From Hordeum vulgare subsp. vulgare (Eukaryota; Streptophyta; Magnoliopsida; Poales; Poaceae), in contig NC_058522.1 in the NCBI RefSeq assembly GCF_904849725.1, forward strand, positions 195,903,986 to 195,967,985: a stretch of DNA of 64,000 bases, written 5' to 3'. Every line of letters begins with the position of its first letter. Within the stretch, counting starts at the first letter, position 1. The position numbers and the translations under genes were made by a program. The notes below the pieces were generated by a model. The model searched no databases, was not told the origin of the DNA, and saw only the letters and a program-made list of their open reading frames with translations. Shown here in pieces: positions 10,120 through 21,125 of the stretch.

Positions 10120-11433
10120 GGGGGGCTGCCTTCGGGCTAACCGCCGGGCGTACCATTGCCGTCAGTCTACCGCTCGCCCTTTCCCGCATCGGACCGACCG
10201 GAGCTGCCTCATCTTCCCGTCAGCGCCCGGATTCTGCTCCTCCATCTCTTCACGAGTCGTTCTCCTCCGTGTAATGCTAGTCCCGGGGGAACCACCCTGG
10301 ATCGCGCGGACAGCCGCTCCTCGTCTTCCTGAGCTGTAGTCTGGCGAGCGTAGTTCCTTGCCAAGGACAAAAGTTCTACGTTAGAGCAGATCATATCGTC
10401 TATGTAATATGCTTGAGAATTTCTCAAACAAATGAATGAAAAGACTGTTTTTCCCTTTTTCGATTCCGTTCTTTGTATGATTTATTCTTGCATATCTAGG
10501 AGCTTGCCGACGACTACCGGCAAGGCTCCTTGGCACGTTCGGTGCAACCATGGAAATCGCCAAGCGCAGCTTGAGACGAAATCGGGTGCTACGTAGCCGC
10601 TTGCTCTGTTGATCAGGTTCGCAACTGTTTGAAGGCGCCCTGTGGCCATTCAGGTCGTTCGAACGAGTTCGAAAGAAACACAAGGTGCACCGAGCTTTGG
10701 GAAGGTCCCAGTATGGGCAAACTCCTCACACAAAGGTTGGAAGTTTCGAAGGGAAAAAGCAAAGGATCTATCTACTTCAAATCTGAATCTCAAACTTAAA
10801 AACTTATCTGTCCGCGCCGTGGCTGGGAGGCGCTTGAATCTTTTGCCGAGGCGTCGGAGCCCTCAGCAAGTAGGGAATTACCGCTCCTGGCGGTCCCTTC
10901 TCCGGCAAGGATTTCTTGTCGATGGTGTGACCTTCGCTTGGAGGAAGAGCCAGCCAGGGTCTAACCCCTTTGCTTTTCTCTTGCTAGGCCGTGCTTGCGG
11001 AGCCCCCGAGCGCGTCTTTGGGCGACGATGCGACGCTCTCAGGGGCGGACCATTCGCACGGGAGTGCGCACCAGGGATTTGGGATGGTGTGGCGCATCCT
11101 CAACGACTATGCATCGCTCCATGGAGGTGCGTCTGCCGGAGTATGCACTGGGGTCTCTGTGAAGCGCCCAGGAACGCCCTTGACAGCTGCGCGTTGGCGC
11201 TCGAGCGACACATCGGCCTGACGATGCTGCTCTTGGATCCTCCGCCTCCCTACCCCATGCACGTGTAGCAATGCGCTTGCGCAGGCCTTGGGAAGCTGTA
11301 GCAGAACAGGGCGCCCGCCGCGGTACTCCGTTTTCGGAGGAACGCGACATAGCGCCCAAACTTCGATGGAGTCGGCGGTGAGCCTACTCTGATTCATGCA
11401 TCTCTCCCCGCCCCCTACCTGACGCGCCGAAGA
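10120..11433 (-). other. Element R interior, 5' part; no coding region seen
   Basis: It lies between the antisense gene stop and the 5' LTR of R. It is about as conserved between L, R and R' as the gene itself, including a block near 10340-10500 that would be the 3' untranslated part of the antisense transcript. Open frames here are short and not shared in frame between copies. The primer-site-like word is next to the LTR at about 11412-11430. Confidence 0.55.
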
Positions 11434-12259
11434 TGTCGGCGATGGTAGGTCAAGATCTATGGGGTCAACGTGATACCCTTGTGATCGTAGGGCAGGGAAA
11501 ACAATGTCAAGAACAGACCTAACGATCAACACCCGGCAAGCCTTTTTACCCAGGTTCGGGCCGCTTACGCGTAAAACCCTACGTCCTGCTCGTCTGATCG
11601 TATAAGCGTTCTTTTGTTGGTCGTTTATAGTGAGGATAACCGTCTTCTTGACCAATCTCCAAAAAGTCTAACCCCTTGTGAATGAGCTAAGGGCCTCCCT
11701 TTTATACGCAAAGGGGTCACCTATAGTGCTCGACGGTAGGTTCACGAGATGTTACACTGAACCTAGAGCGGCGCTTATCCATCTACCGCTCTCAGGTGCA
11801 TTAAATTCACGTCTTGTCCATGTCAGCTAAGTGATGGTGAAGACATTTGGCTAGGTGTTTCGAAACCTGGACGCCCCGCTAGCGCATGCGGAATGCGCTC
11901 GAACTCGGGGGGCGGTGGCACTGTGGCAAGGGCTGTCGCCCTCTAGTGCCTTGCCACGTCATCCCGGCAAGGGTGCTTGCCGAGGCCTTGGTGCTTCGTC
12001 CCGGCAAGGAAGCTTGCTGGGGGCTTCGACTATCTTCCCGGCAAGGGAGGCTCGCCGGGGCCTTGTGCTAGGTGCGTTCATCACGCCCATTAAATAGTCG
12101 TGGCCTTTGGTGTCTTCCCGGCAAGGCAGGCTTGCCGGGGCCTTGGATATCTTGGGGGTGCGTCTCATCAGGACTGTGCCACGCCCTGCGATCTGGGGTT
12201 CTTCGCGCCCGTGCACAAGTCTGGGGCACTAGAGACCCCCAGTCTTTAGTGCACCGACA
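11434..12259 (-). repeat. 5' LTR of element R
   Basis: Reads TGTCGGTGCACTAAAGACTG on minus from 12259 and ends CGCCGACA at 11434. It is the reverse complement of the L LTR at 3570-4377, so the two outermost LTRs of the L-R pair point toward each other. Confidence 0.85.
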
Positions 12260-12626
12260 CGGAAGTAAGCAATTTTACGAAATTGTGCGCAAGCAACAAG
12301 GACATCGGAAGAAACAAGGTGTTGGCTACGTCAGCGTCAACGGAGATGATTGGGAAGAAGGTCCATATCCCATTCCTAAGTTTGTTCCTCAAGAGGAGAA
12401 GTATGGTTCTACTCCTCCCAAAGGAACAAGCTCACAAGATGGCCTTCTACCACGAGACCACAAAGGCAAGGGAAAACTTCGGGACGACATTGACTTATTT
12501 GAAGAGGAACCCCAAGTCAAGGTCAAGTGGATTCCCAAGGACACTACTAGAACTACCTCATCTAGTTCTACAACAACTCCAAGGATTCCCATCAAGTTGA
12601 TGTGGATCCCCAAGAGGAAGAACTAG
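12260..12626 (+). pseudogene. Cop-I gag C-terminal end (copy 1)
   Basis: Immediately after R the plus strand reads KQFYEIVRKQQGHRKKQGVG, VNGDDWEEGPYPIPKFVPQ, then KGKGKLRDDIDLFEEEPQ and a Ser/Thr run before the end PIKLMWIPKRKN and a TAG at 12624. I recognise this as the C-terminus of the UBN2/CCHC gag polyprotein of this Copia family. The frame is open but has lost its upstream part; the join to the knuckle fragment at 3569 lacks the middle of gag. A second copy is at 25191-25557. Confidence 0.7.
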
Positions 12627-13965
12627 AAAGTTCTTGAGGGGTGACTCCGCTAATGAAATTCACTCTTATTCATTTTGGCAAAACTATGTGCAATCAACCT
12701 CAACCATAAGGATTAGTTCGAGGAGTCACACATTCCCTCAAAGGTAAGCAAGGGACAAGTTAATTAATGTATCTTTGGACATCATTCTATATGTATTTCA
12801 CTCCGTGTCCATAGATATTCTTGCATATGTTCATTGTGTTTTGGGACTAAAGCATGTAGGTGAGAAGAGTAAGAAACAACAAGGATTGTTCCCAACACAA
12901 GATGATATTCATCAACATTGAGTATCCACCACTACTTCACCTACTTGAAGTCCTCTACGACAAAACCCAAGGCTATCTATGCTATTTCATCTCAAGTTCT
13001 ATTCAAGCTTTATCACAAAACTTGACAAGCACTTGTCGATCCGTGTGTGTGAAGGAGCACTCGGAGTTCCGTATCGTCAAAGGCTGCCTTCCAAAACCTC
13101 TTTGTGAATTTCGGTGGAACCAACCCCACAATCCCGGTTCCACCGAATTCCAAAGTTGATCTAGGTATTCCAACTCAGTACCACCGAGATCACCAACTTG
13201 GTTACACCCAGTTTCCCTGTCAGCTGACAGAAGAGGAACTCGATGACACCGATTTTGTAATCTTGGAGACACCAACAGCGACGGGTATATAACGTCGTGG
13301 ACCGGATGTTTCAAAATTAACTCCTCAAACGTTTTGTCCCCAAACCCTAAGCTGCCGCTAAAGGACCCTTGGTTGTCGCTTTTGCATCCCTGAGCACCTC
13401 AACCATTGGGATTAACCGCCGCCGATGGAATCTTCACCGCCGTTGCCGCCGTAGTCCGACGGCCACCGAGCTAGGGTACGGTTTCGATCTCATCTTGCGC
13501 TCCATTGATCCTATTCATGTCCATTGGGATTTCTTTTCACAAAGACACCATGTGCAAACCCTCCCTTCCACCAGAAGTTCTCATAGATCAGCAAACGGAA
13601 GATTTTTAGGGTTAGCAGTCCACATAACACATCTCGGTGACACCGAATAGCAAAAGTCGGTTCCACCGATTTTGAATCTAGGGTTCCTGAGAATGAACTC
13701 GATCAGACCGCATGATCATTTTCAAATCCACCAAACTGATTGCCAAGTCTGTGTGAATAAGTTCATCTGTCTCAGTGACTCCAAAAATTTAGACTCGGTG
13801 CTACCGAGATTTGATCTACAGAAAGCTAAAACTAATGACTTCTTTGTTCAAATTACGAAAACCGTGTGTGTTTTGTGCTGCTCAATCCTTCTGCTCTTCT
13901 ATATCTATTTCACAGGGCTGCTTTTCTACTGATTTGTTGGTTGCTTGTCTGCTTTGTCTGTCAGG
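12627..13965 (+). other. Cop-I spacer between gag and ORF1, with CGGT/ACCG motif cluster
   Basis: There is no coding frame that survives in both duplicate copies. From about 13070 to 13820 there are many degenerate copies of a dyad word of the form TCGGTG-n-CACCGA (for example at 13635-13650 and 13652-13672). A TATA-like word GTATATAA lies at 13285-13292, and a GC-rich stretch (13400-13470) precedes ORF1, so this could be an internal promoter and leader for ORF1. Copy 2 is at 25558-26897. Confidence 0.5.
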
Positions 13966-15340
13966 ATGTCAGGATCTGAGGATAGCCAAAACAACTTCAC
14001 TAAGGAAAGTGTTGAGATGGACTCAGGCACAAGTCCTAAGAAGTCACCTTCTGATCCAGGTACCCCCAGTTCTCATAGTTACCAAGGCTGCTACAAGGAC
14101 CAGAAAGAAGCTTAACTCAGATGAAGAGGACTCAGATTTTGTGCCAGAGGCAACTTCAGCTCCTCAGAAGCTGAAAGAGAAAGCTCCTATCAAGAAGACA
14201 ATCAGGAAAGAGTATGCAAAGCCTGTTGATCTTAGAGCCCTTGAATTTGCAAGGCAAGGGATGATACTTTCCCTTGACAATCCTCCTAAGAAGGCTGGTG
14301 TGAAGAGAGCTAGTAAGAGGGTGATTCATGTTGTTGGAAGACCTACTTCCATGTATGAGAACCTAGAAGATACTGCTGGAGAAGATGAGATCCCAGCTGA
14401 TGCCCCTCCTCCTCTTCCTCCTCAGAAGAAGCTCATGGAAGATGCCATGCCCGAGAAATCTGCTCCAAAGCCTGCTTCTAAGGTTAAGCTGGTTGTAGCT
14501 TCGAAAGGACTACAAAGGATATGCCTACAGCTGCCAAGAACAAAGGTCCTGCTTCCAGTACCTTTGCTGCAAAGGAAGAAGAAGAGAATGCACCTATTCT
14601 CACGAAGCTCAGACCCAATCTGCCACTGCACAATGCTGCTCATCCAGTAGTTGAAGATATTAAGAAGAGGAAATATGTAGGTCTGAGGAAATGGAGAGCT
14701 CCAGATCCCTATGCCATAAGGAGAGGAACTGGTGTTGATCCAAGGTTTCACACCAAGGAACAACAAGACTTTTCTAAGACTGTTTTGTATGACAAAACTC
14801 CAGCTGTTAGTGATATGAGATATGTTGAACGGGCTTACATCAAAGCATTGAAAATTTCTTTCCCTATTTGCAATAAAATTTCAAGTCTGTGGACATTGAT
14901 GAGTCTGTTCGGAAAGAGATGACCCAATGGAATGATGAACTGATTATGCAATTCTATTCAATTGTTCATTTCTATGGTAACGACTCTATTGTGTGGATGA
15001 CTAATGGTCACAAGTATGAATCAAGTGTTGATGAGTGGGCCACTATCATTGGTTCCCCTAAGCAGAAAGAGAGTGATCTTGATGTATACTATGAGGAGAA
15101 GATGAATCACAACTCCATGTGCAACATGTACAAGCCAATTCCTGGCAAGTTTATGGCAACTCACAAGTTTGGCTCAGTGTACTTCTTGTATGCAGGAATA
15201 CCTAGGACCAATACCATTCCGATACACACCTTGATGCCCAAATCAGGTGATGAGAAAATTATTAGAGGTCACGCCATCAACTTGCTGCACCACTTGGACA
15301 CTCACACTAGATTCACAGTGATCGACTTGATAGTTGAGAC
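13966..15340 (+). pseudogene. Cop-I accessory ORF1 (Transposase_32-like), copy 1, truncated
   Basis: Starts MSGSEDSQNN, followed by an acidic/Lys-rich region (LNSDEEDSDFVPEATS, KEKAPIKKTIRKEYAKP). A 31-bp insertion relative to copy 2, after SDPG, shifts the frame. Later frames give KWRAPDPYAIRRGTG and then the conserved block WNDELIMQFYSIVHFYGNDS, WMTNGHKYESSVDEWATIIG and YKPIPGKFMATHKFGSVYFL, the pattern of the 'putative plant transposon protein' family (Pfam Transposase_32). It stops at 15340 in VIDLIVET, where the interior of Gypsy A begins abruptly. The intact-length copy is at 26898-28713. Function of this family is unknown. Confidence 0.65.
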
Positions 15341-15497
15341 TTTTGTTACCAATTGCCTCTCGGTTTCCTCTCCCCCACTTCACATTTGCCATTTTCATTT
15401 GCCTTTCTCATTCGCCGTTTTCTTTTGCCTTTTTGTTGTTTTCTTTTGCCCGTTTCACTCTCTCTTCCTGCTCGTTTGTGTGTGAGATAGTCCATCA

Positions 15498-16130
15498 ATG
15501 GCTAGACCCACCACTCCAAACGACACCCCTGAAAATGAAGTTCTCAATTTCAGGCAGAATGAGGAAGAAAATTTGAAGGACGCTTGGTACAGGATTTGCA
15601 ATTCTCAAAGTAGATCTACTCGTAAGCAATCCACTACCGTCCTCCTTCGCAGTTTCTATGTTGGAATTTCTCCTTGGAATAGGTATATCCTTGATACCAT
15701 TGTAGGCGGGAACTTTTTGGGGAGCCATACTGTTGACTCCTATAGAGCTATCATTAATTTGGTAGGCTCACCCCCGCTCATGGTTAATGGAACTATCTTG
15801 ACCTTGGAACACATGATGCAAAGGCTTGACGCTATTGAAAACAAAATTGCCACAGTTGAACTTATTGAGGGTTTGGATAGAAAGATCCACAATCAGATTT
15901 CTCAGTACGGATCCAAAGTGGGAAACTTTTTGAAAAATTTAAAGGAGAAGGAACTTATAGTTAATGATTCTTCTAGAATTGGCAAATTAGAAGATGTCAT
16001 AACCAACTTGGGTTCCGCTTTTGCTGCTGTGAAAATACTCCAAATCTTACTCTCAAAAAGACCATCAAGCCTGTTTTTGTTCCTAAAGCTAGTGGTGAGT
16101 CATCTAATAAATATGAAAACCTTAAGATGA
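15498..16130 (+). CDS. Gag-like protein of Gypsy-type family A
   Basis: A 210-residue frame starts MARPTTPNDTPENEVLNFRQ. Residues 25-75 read NLKDAWYRICNSQ, LLRSFYVGISPWNRYILDTI and GGNFLG, which matches the core of the Gypsy Retrotrans_gag fold (normally ...LREAWERFK...FYxGL...). A coiled-coil-like segment follows with LEHMMQRLDAIENKI. The last 30 residues (after about 16030) lose the expected composition and probably follow a frameshift. No protease or reverse transcriptase follows. The related minus-strand frame in element C is at 54534-55085. It would be the particle-forming protein of a non-autonomous element. Confidence 0.65.
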   Translation: MARPTTPNDTPENEVLNFRQNEEENLKDAWYRICNSQSRSTRKQSTTVLLRSFYVGISPWNRYILDTIVGGNFLGSHTVDSYRAIINLVGSPPLMVNGTILTLEHMMQRLDAIENKIATVELIEGLDRKIHNQISQYGSKVGNFLKNLKEKELIVNDSSRIGKLEDVITNLGSAFAAVKILQILLSKRPSSLFLFLKLVVSHLINMKTLR

Positions 16131-18812
16131 TAAATGATCACACTACCTATGGTTTGAACACCAAAGATGACTATACGTGATCCCATCACTTTCGCCTAGC
16201 TAAGGGCGTTAAACAAAAGCGCTTGTTGCGAGGCAACCCAACGAATCTATCATTTTTCTTTCTGTTTTTTGTTTTCCACACTTTCATAATTCTGTTATGA
16301 TTGTGTTTTTGTCTTTCTTTTTGCGTTTGTCCCAAGCAAAACCGTTATGATTAGTCTTGGGGATGATCGTTTGGTCATGCTGGAAAAGACAGAAACTTTC
16401 TGCTCACGAAAAGAATTTTCATTTTTTTTCCTCTGAGAGCATATGAGTTGATTCTTTTTTCTGCTGATTGCTACGCAAATTCTTCAGACTGTCGTAATGC
16501 TTCAGAATTTTTGAGGTAACAGAGGTATACGAAATATACAGATTGCTACAGACTAGTCTGCTGTTAACACATTCTGTTTTTGTTGTGTTGGTTGCTTATT
16601 TTGATGAAACTATGGATAGTATCGGGGGGTTATTAGCCATGTAAGATTGAAAGTACAGTAACCCAACATCAACACAAGTAGAATTTAAGTTTTCTACAGT
16701 AGCTAAGGAAGTGGTGGTTTGCTTTCTTGTACTAATGTTATCACGAGTTTTTGTTTAAGTTTCGTGTTGTGGAGTTTTCAAGTTTTGGGTGAAGTTCTTA
16801 TGGACAAAGAGATAAAGAGTGGCAAGATCTCAAGCTTGGGGATGCCCAAGGCACCCCAAGAGATTCAAGGATGTCGTAAAAGCCTAACTTGGGGATGCCC
16901 CGAGAAGGCATCCCCTCTCTCGTCTTCAATCCATCGGTAACGTTACTTGGGGCTATATTTTTAGTCACCACATGTTATGTGTTTTTGCTTGGAGCGTCTT
17001 GTATCGTAGGATCCTTTTATTTTTTTTGGTGTCACAATCATCCTTCCCGCACACCTAGAGAGAGAGACATGCACACACCATGATTTTGTCGAGCTTCACT
17101 TATATCTTTTGGTAGACAATTCAGCTCACATGTGCTTCACTTATATCTTTTGAGCTAGATACTTTTGCTCTATGTGCTTCACTTATATATTTTAGAGCAC
17201 AGCGGTGCGTGGCTTGGTAGTTGATCTATGCTTCGAAAGTAGTCTCAAAAGGGGTAGTTATCCAAAGGGATACGAAAACTTCCACCTTCATGTGCATTGA
17301 ATATTTAGAGAAGTTTGATTCATCTCAATTTGTTTTGAGTTGTGGTTATGGTAATATTAAAGTCATGCTAGTAAGGTGTTGTGGATCTAGAAATACTTGT
17401 GATGAAGTTAGTGATTCCCGTAGCATGCACGTATGGTGAACCGCTATGTGATGAAATCTGAGCATGATTAGACTATTGATTGTCATCCTTTGCGTGGCGG
17501 TCGGGATCGCGCGATGGTTTATACCTACCAACCCTTCCCCTAGGAGTATGCGTTGAATGCTTTGTTTCGATTACTAATAAAATATTTGCAACAAGTATAT
17601 GAGTTCTTCATGACTAATGTTGAGTCCATGGTTTAGATGCACTTTCACCTTCCACCATCACTATCTTCTTAGTGCCGTGCAACTTTCGCCGGTGCACAAA
17701 ACCCACCATTAGCCTCCCTCAAAAAAGCCACCATACCTACCTACTATGGCTTTTTCAAAGTCATTCCGAGATATATTGCCATGCAACTACCACCATGACA
17801 TGTGCCACCACGTCTACATTGCCATTGCATGATCGTAAGATAGCTAGCATGATGTTTCCATTGATGTCTATGCCATGCTAGATCATTGCCACGGTACACT
17901 ACCGAAGGCATTCCATATAGAGTCATCGTTACTCTAAGTTTTGAGTTGAAAGTGTGATGATCATCATTAATGGAGCATTATCCCATGTGAGGAAATAAAA
18001 GAGGCCAAAGAAGCCCACCAAAAAAAATGAATGAGAGAAAAAGAGAGAAGGGACAATGCTACCACTTTTTCCACACTTGTGCATATTAAGCACCATGATC
18101 TTCATGATTGAGAGTCTCTCGTTTTGTCACCACCATATAGCTAGTGGGAAATTTTCATTATATAACTTGGCTTGTATATTCCTATGATAGGCTTCCTCAA
18201 AATTGCCTTAGATCTTCGTGAGCAAGCAAGTTGGATGCACACCCACTAGTTTTCTTTAAGAGCTTTCACATACTCATAGCTCTAGTGCATCAATTGTATG
18301 GCAATCCCTACTCATTCACATTGATATCTATTGATGAGCATCTCCACAGCTCATTGATATGCCTAGTTAATGTGACTAGCTTTTTCCTTTTTGTCTTGCA
18401 ACCTCCACCACACTCCACACCATCTATAGTGCTATAACCATGGCTCACGCTCATGTATTGCGTGAGAGTTGAAAAGGTTTGAGAAAGTAAAGGTGTGAAA
18501 CAATTACTTGGACAAAACCGGGGTTGTGCATGATTTGAATTCGTTGTGCAATGATCATAGAGCATAGCCAGACTATATGCTTTTGTAGGGATAACTTTCT
18601 TTTGGCCTTGTTATTTTGAAAGTTCATAATTACTTTGCTAGTTTGCTTGAATTATTATTGTTTCCACGTCAATAGAAAACTATTGTTTTGAATCTAATGG
18701 ATCTGAACATTCACGTCACATAAGAGGAATTACAAAGGACACCTATGCTAGGTAGCATGAAAGCATCAAAAATTCATTCTTATCACTTCCCTACACGAGG
18801 ACGAGCAAGAGT
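16131..18812 (+). other. Family A 3' interior, non-coding, with repeated motifs
   Basis: No conserved open frame. A short conserved stretch after gag (GCCTAGCTAAGGGCGTTAAA near 16193-16212) is shared with B at 43670. A polypurine-like word AAGCTTGGGGATGC occurs internally at 16832-16845, and a GGGGATGCC/GGCATCCCC hairpin at 16891-16915. Three copies of GCTTCACTTATAT lie at about 17090-17205. The same set of features recurs in B and C. Confidence 0.6.
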
Positions 18813-18828
18813 TAAGCTTGGGGATGCT
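18813..18828 (+). promoter_or_regulatory. Polypurine tract of family A
   Basis: AAGCTTGGGGATGC at 18814-18827 sits directly before the LTR start TGATACGTCTC, the place where plus-strand priming occurs in LTR elements. Confidence 0.75.
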
Positions 18829-20454
18829 TGATACGTCTCAAACGTATCTATAATTTTTGATGGTTTCACGTTGTTATCTTGTCTTCTTCGGTTGTTTTAT
18901 GTACCTTTTATATATTTTTTGGGACTAGCTTATTAATTCAGTGCCAAGTGCCAGTTCCTGTTTTTCCGTGTTTTTGACTCTTTTCAGATCTGATTTTGGA
19001 ACGGAGTCCAAACGGAAGAAAAACCCCGAAAAGATTTTTTTTCCCAAACGAAAGAAGATCAGGGGGCTTTTGGGCCAAGCCAGGTGGGCTCCAGGGAGCC
19101 CACAACCCCCACTCCGCCACCAGGGGGGAGGCGGCGGTGGGCAAGCTTGTGGCCTCCCTGGCCGCCCCCTGACCTAGATCTTTGGCCTATAAATTCTCAA
19201 ATATTCCGCAAAAAATCAAGGGAGCCTCGAAATACTTTTCCGCCGCTGCAAGCTTCTGTTTCCGTGAGATCTCATCTGGAGACCCTTCCCGGCGCCCTAT
19301 CGGAGGGGAATTTGGAGTTGGAGGGCTTCTTCATCATCATCATCGCCGCTCCAATGACTCGTGAGTAGTTCACTTCAGACCTACGGGTCCGTAGTTAGTA
19401 GCTAGATGGCTTCTTCTCTCTCTTGGATCTTCAATACAAAGTTCTCCATGATCTTCATGGAGATCTATCCGATGTAATCTTCTTTGGCGGTGTGTTCGTC
19501 GAGATCCGATGAATTGTGGATTTGTGATCAGATTATCTATGATATATATTTGAGTCTTTGCTGATTTCTTATATGAATGATTTGATATCCTTGTAAGTCT
19601 CTCCGAGTCTTGGGTTTTGTTTGGCCAACTAGATCTATGATTCTTGCAACGTGAGAAGTGCTTGGTTTTGGGTTCTGCCATGTGGTGACCTTTCCCAGTG
19701 ACAGTAGGGGCAGCAAGGCACACATCAAGTAGTTGCCATCAAGGGTAAAAAGATGGGGTTTTTATCATTCGTTTGAGATTATCCCTCTACATCATGTCAT
19801 CTTGCTTAAGGCATTACTCTATTCTTATGGACTTAATAAACTAGATGCATGCTGGATAGTGGTCGACGTGTGGAGTAATAGTAGTAGATGCAGAGAGTAT
19901 CGGTCTACTTGTTTTGGACGTGATGCATATAGAAATAATCATTGCATAGATATCGTCACGACTTTGCGCGGTTCTGTCAATTCCTCGACAGTAATTTGTT
20001 CACCCATCGTCTAGTTGCTTTCATGATAGAAGCCACTAGTAAACACTACGGCCCCCGGGTCTATTCACATCCATCGTTTACATCTCCGCTTTTACTTTGC
20101 TTTGTTACTTTGTTGCTTTCAGTTCTCACTTGGCAAACAATCTATAAGGGATTGACAACCCCTTCATAGCGTTGGGCGCAAGTTTTTGTGTTTGTGCAGG
20201 ATCTTGAGATACACCTCCACTCGATTGGTACCTTGGTTCTCAAACTAAGGGAAATACTTACCACCGCTATGCTACATCACCCTTTCCGCTTCGAGGGAAC
20301 ACCAAAGCAAGGCTCCAAGGCCACGGGGAAATCCTTTGCATACTTGCCTAGGAAGTCCCTTAAGGCGCAGCCGCAGCAGAAAGATCAAGCCAAGTATTCT
20401 CCCGTCGACGTGCCTATTTCTGGCGCCGTTGGAAGGTCTTTTGTTGCAGTAGCA
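18829..20454 (+). repeat. 3' LTR of A2, left edge of duplicated block copy 2
   Basis: 1626 bp, TGATACG...CAGTAGCA, same length as A1. A tRNA-Asp primer-site-like word TGGCGCCGTTGG lies inside the LTR at 20421-20432, 22 bp before its end. Confidence 0.87.
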
Positions 20455-20459
20455 TTATC

Positions 20460-20951
20460 TGCTATCTTCTTGAAGCACATAACGTGCCTCTTCCATAGGC
20501 TGTGGGTGCGGGCGAAGCTTTTCCATCCGTGGTCGAGGAACAGGGTCCGAGGCCCTGGACGATCCACGAGCACCGGCACGGCGCCATTGCCGCTGCCATG
20601 CATGCAAAGCCACGGGGTAAGGGACCCCTCTCCTTACGTTGCCTCGGCGAAGACACCAGGGAGTCGGAGGCGGGACTGGATGGGTCCTCACAACTGGACG
20701 AGGAACTCCATCGGGTTCCTTCCGACATGGTCCGCCACAGGAGCAAGCCTCGGGGAAGGTGGAGGCGCTGGAGCAACGCTCTGTCGCCCCCGGCCTCGAC
20801 CTAAACGACGACCGCGACCCCTCGCCATACCTCCAACACGGGCTCCCGGGCCGTCTTAAGCTGCAGTGGCCCTAGAAGCTGTGGCATGATCCAAACGGAA
20901 TCCTCTCGCCGCCCTAGCGGCCGACGGTGGCCGACCCCGTCCCCTAACCAT
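20460..20951 (-). pseudogene. N-terminal part of antisense B3-like gene, duplicate L remnant
   Basis: ATG at 20949-20951 on minus, 12983 bp from its partner at 7968. The conserved start and the B3-like core (VDRPGPRTLFLDHGWKSFAR, with Gly of the GRGW motif replaced by HGW) can be followed through frame changes until the A2 LTR cuts it. It is a dead duplicate of the L gene. Confidence 0.62.
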
Positions 20952-21125
20952 GGTTAGGGGAGAGCGCGACCTACACACAGAAGAAGATTATGAAGACCAA
21001 AGCTGAGGAATTGGGTCAGCAAAACCCCTCGCAAACCCTCCCAATTTATAGGACGGGGCGCGGGGGCTAGCCTCCCTTGCTCTAGAAGCCACCACCCCTC
21101 TTGCCCAATCGCTCATGCTTGTGCT
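20460..21125 (+). mobile_element. Element L remnant, duplicate copy
   Basis: Corresponds to 7477-8144 of L and has the same left join (after TTATC) and the same right join to an eroded R LTR end. It carries the N-terminal half of the antisense gene on minus. Confidence 0.8.

Larger units (their letters stand above)
8145..12259 (-). mobile_element. Element R: complete 4.1-kb non-autonomous LTR element with antisense gene
   Basis: Two LTRs in minus orientation (5' LTR 11434-12259; 3' LTR 8145-8969) enclose a 2464-bp interior. A polypurine word (CGGGGGATCC on minus) abuts the 3' LTR at 8970-8979, and a primer-site-like word (CGGCGCGTCAGGTAGGGGG on minus) abuts the 5' LTR. There is no gag, protease, reverse transcriptase or integrase. 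The only substantial open frame is on the plus strand, opposite to LTR sense, at 9460-10119. The left LTR end is slightly eroded and abuts element L; the right end abuts Cop-I gag (CGGAAG). No TSD is visible, consistent with a deletion at the left side. Confidence 0.82.
15341..20454 (+). mobile_element. A2: Gypsy-type family A element lacking its 5' LTR and primer site
   Basis: It begins without an LTR at the breakpoint 15340/15341, within what looks like the leader upstream of gag (a pyrimidine-rich 15350-15480). It then has a gag-like frame (15498-16130), a long non-coding 3' interior, a polypurine tract and a complete 3' LTR (18829-20454). TTATC follows the LTR at 20455-20459, the same target duplication that flanks A1. 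There is no protease or polymerase, so the family is non-autonomous as seen here. It is part of the tandem duplication of this locus. Confidence 0.8.
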
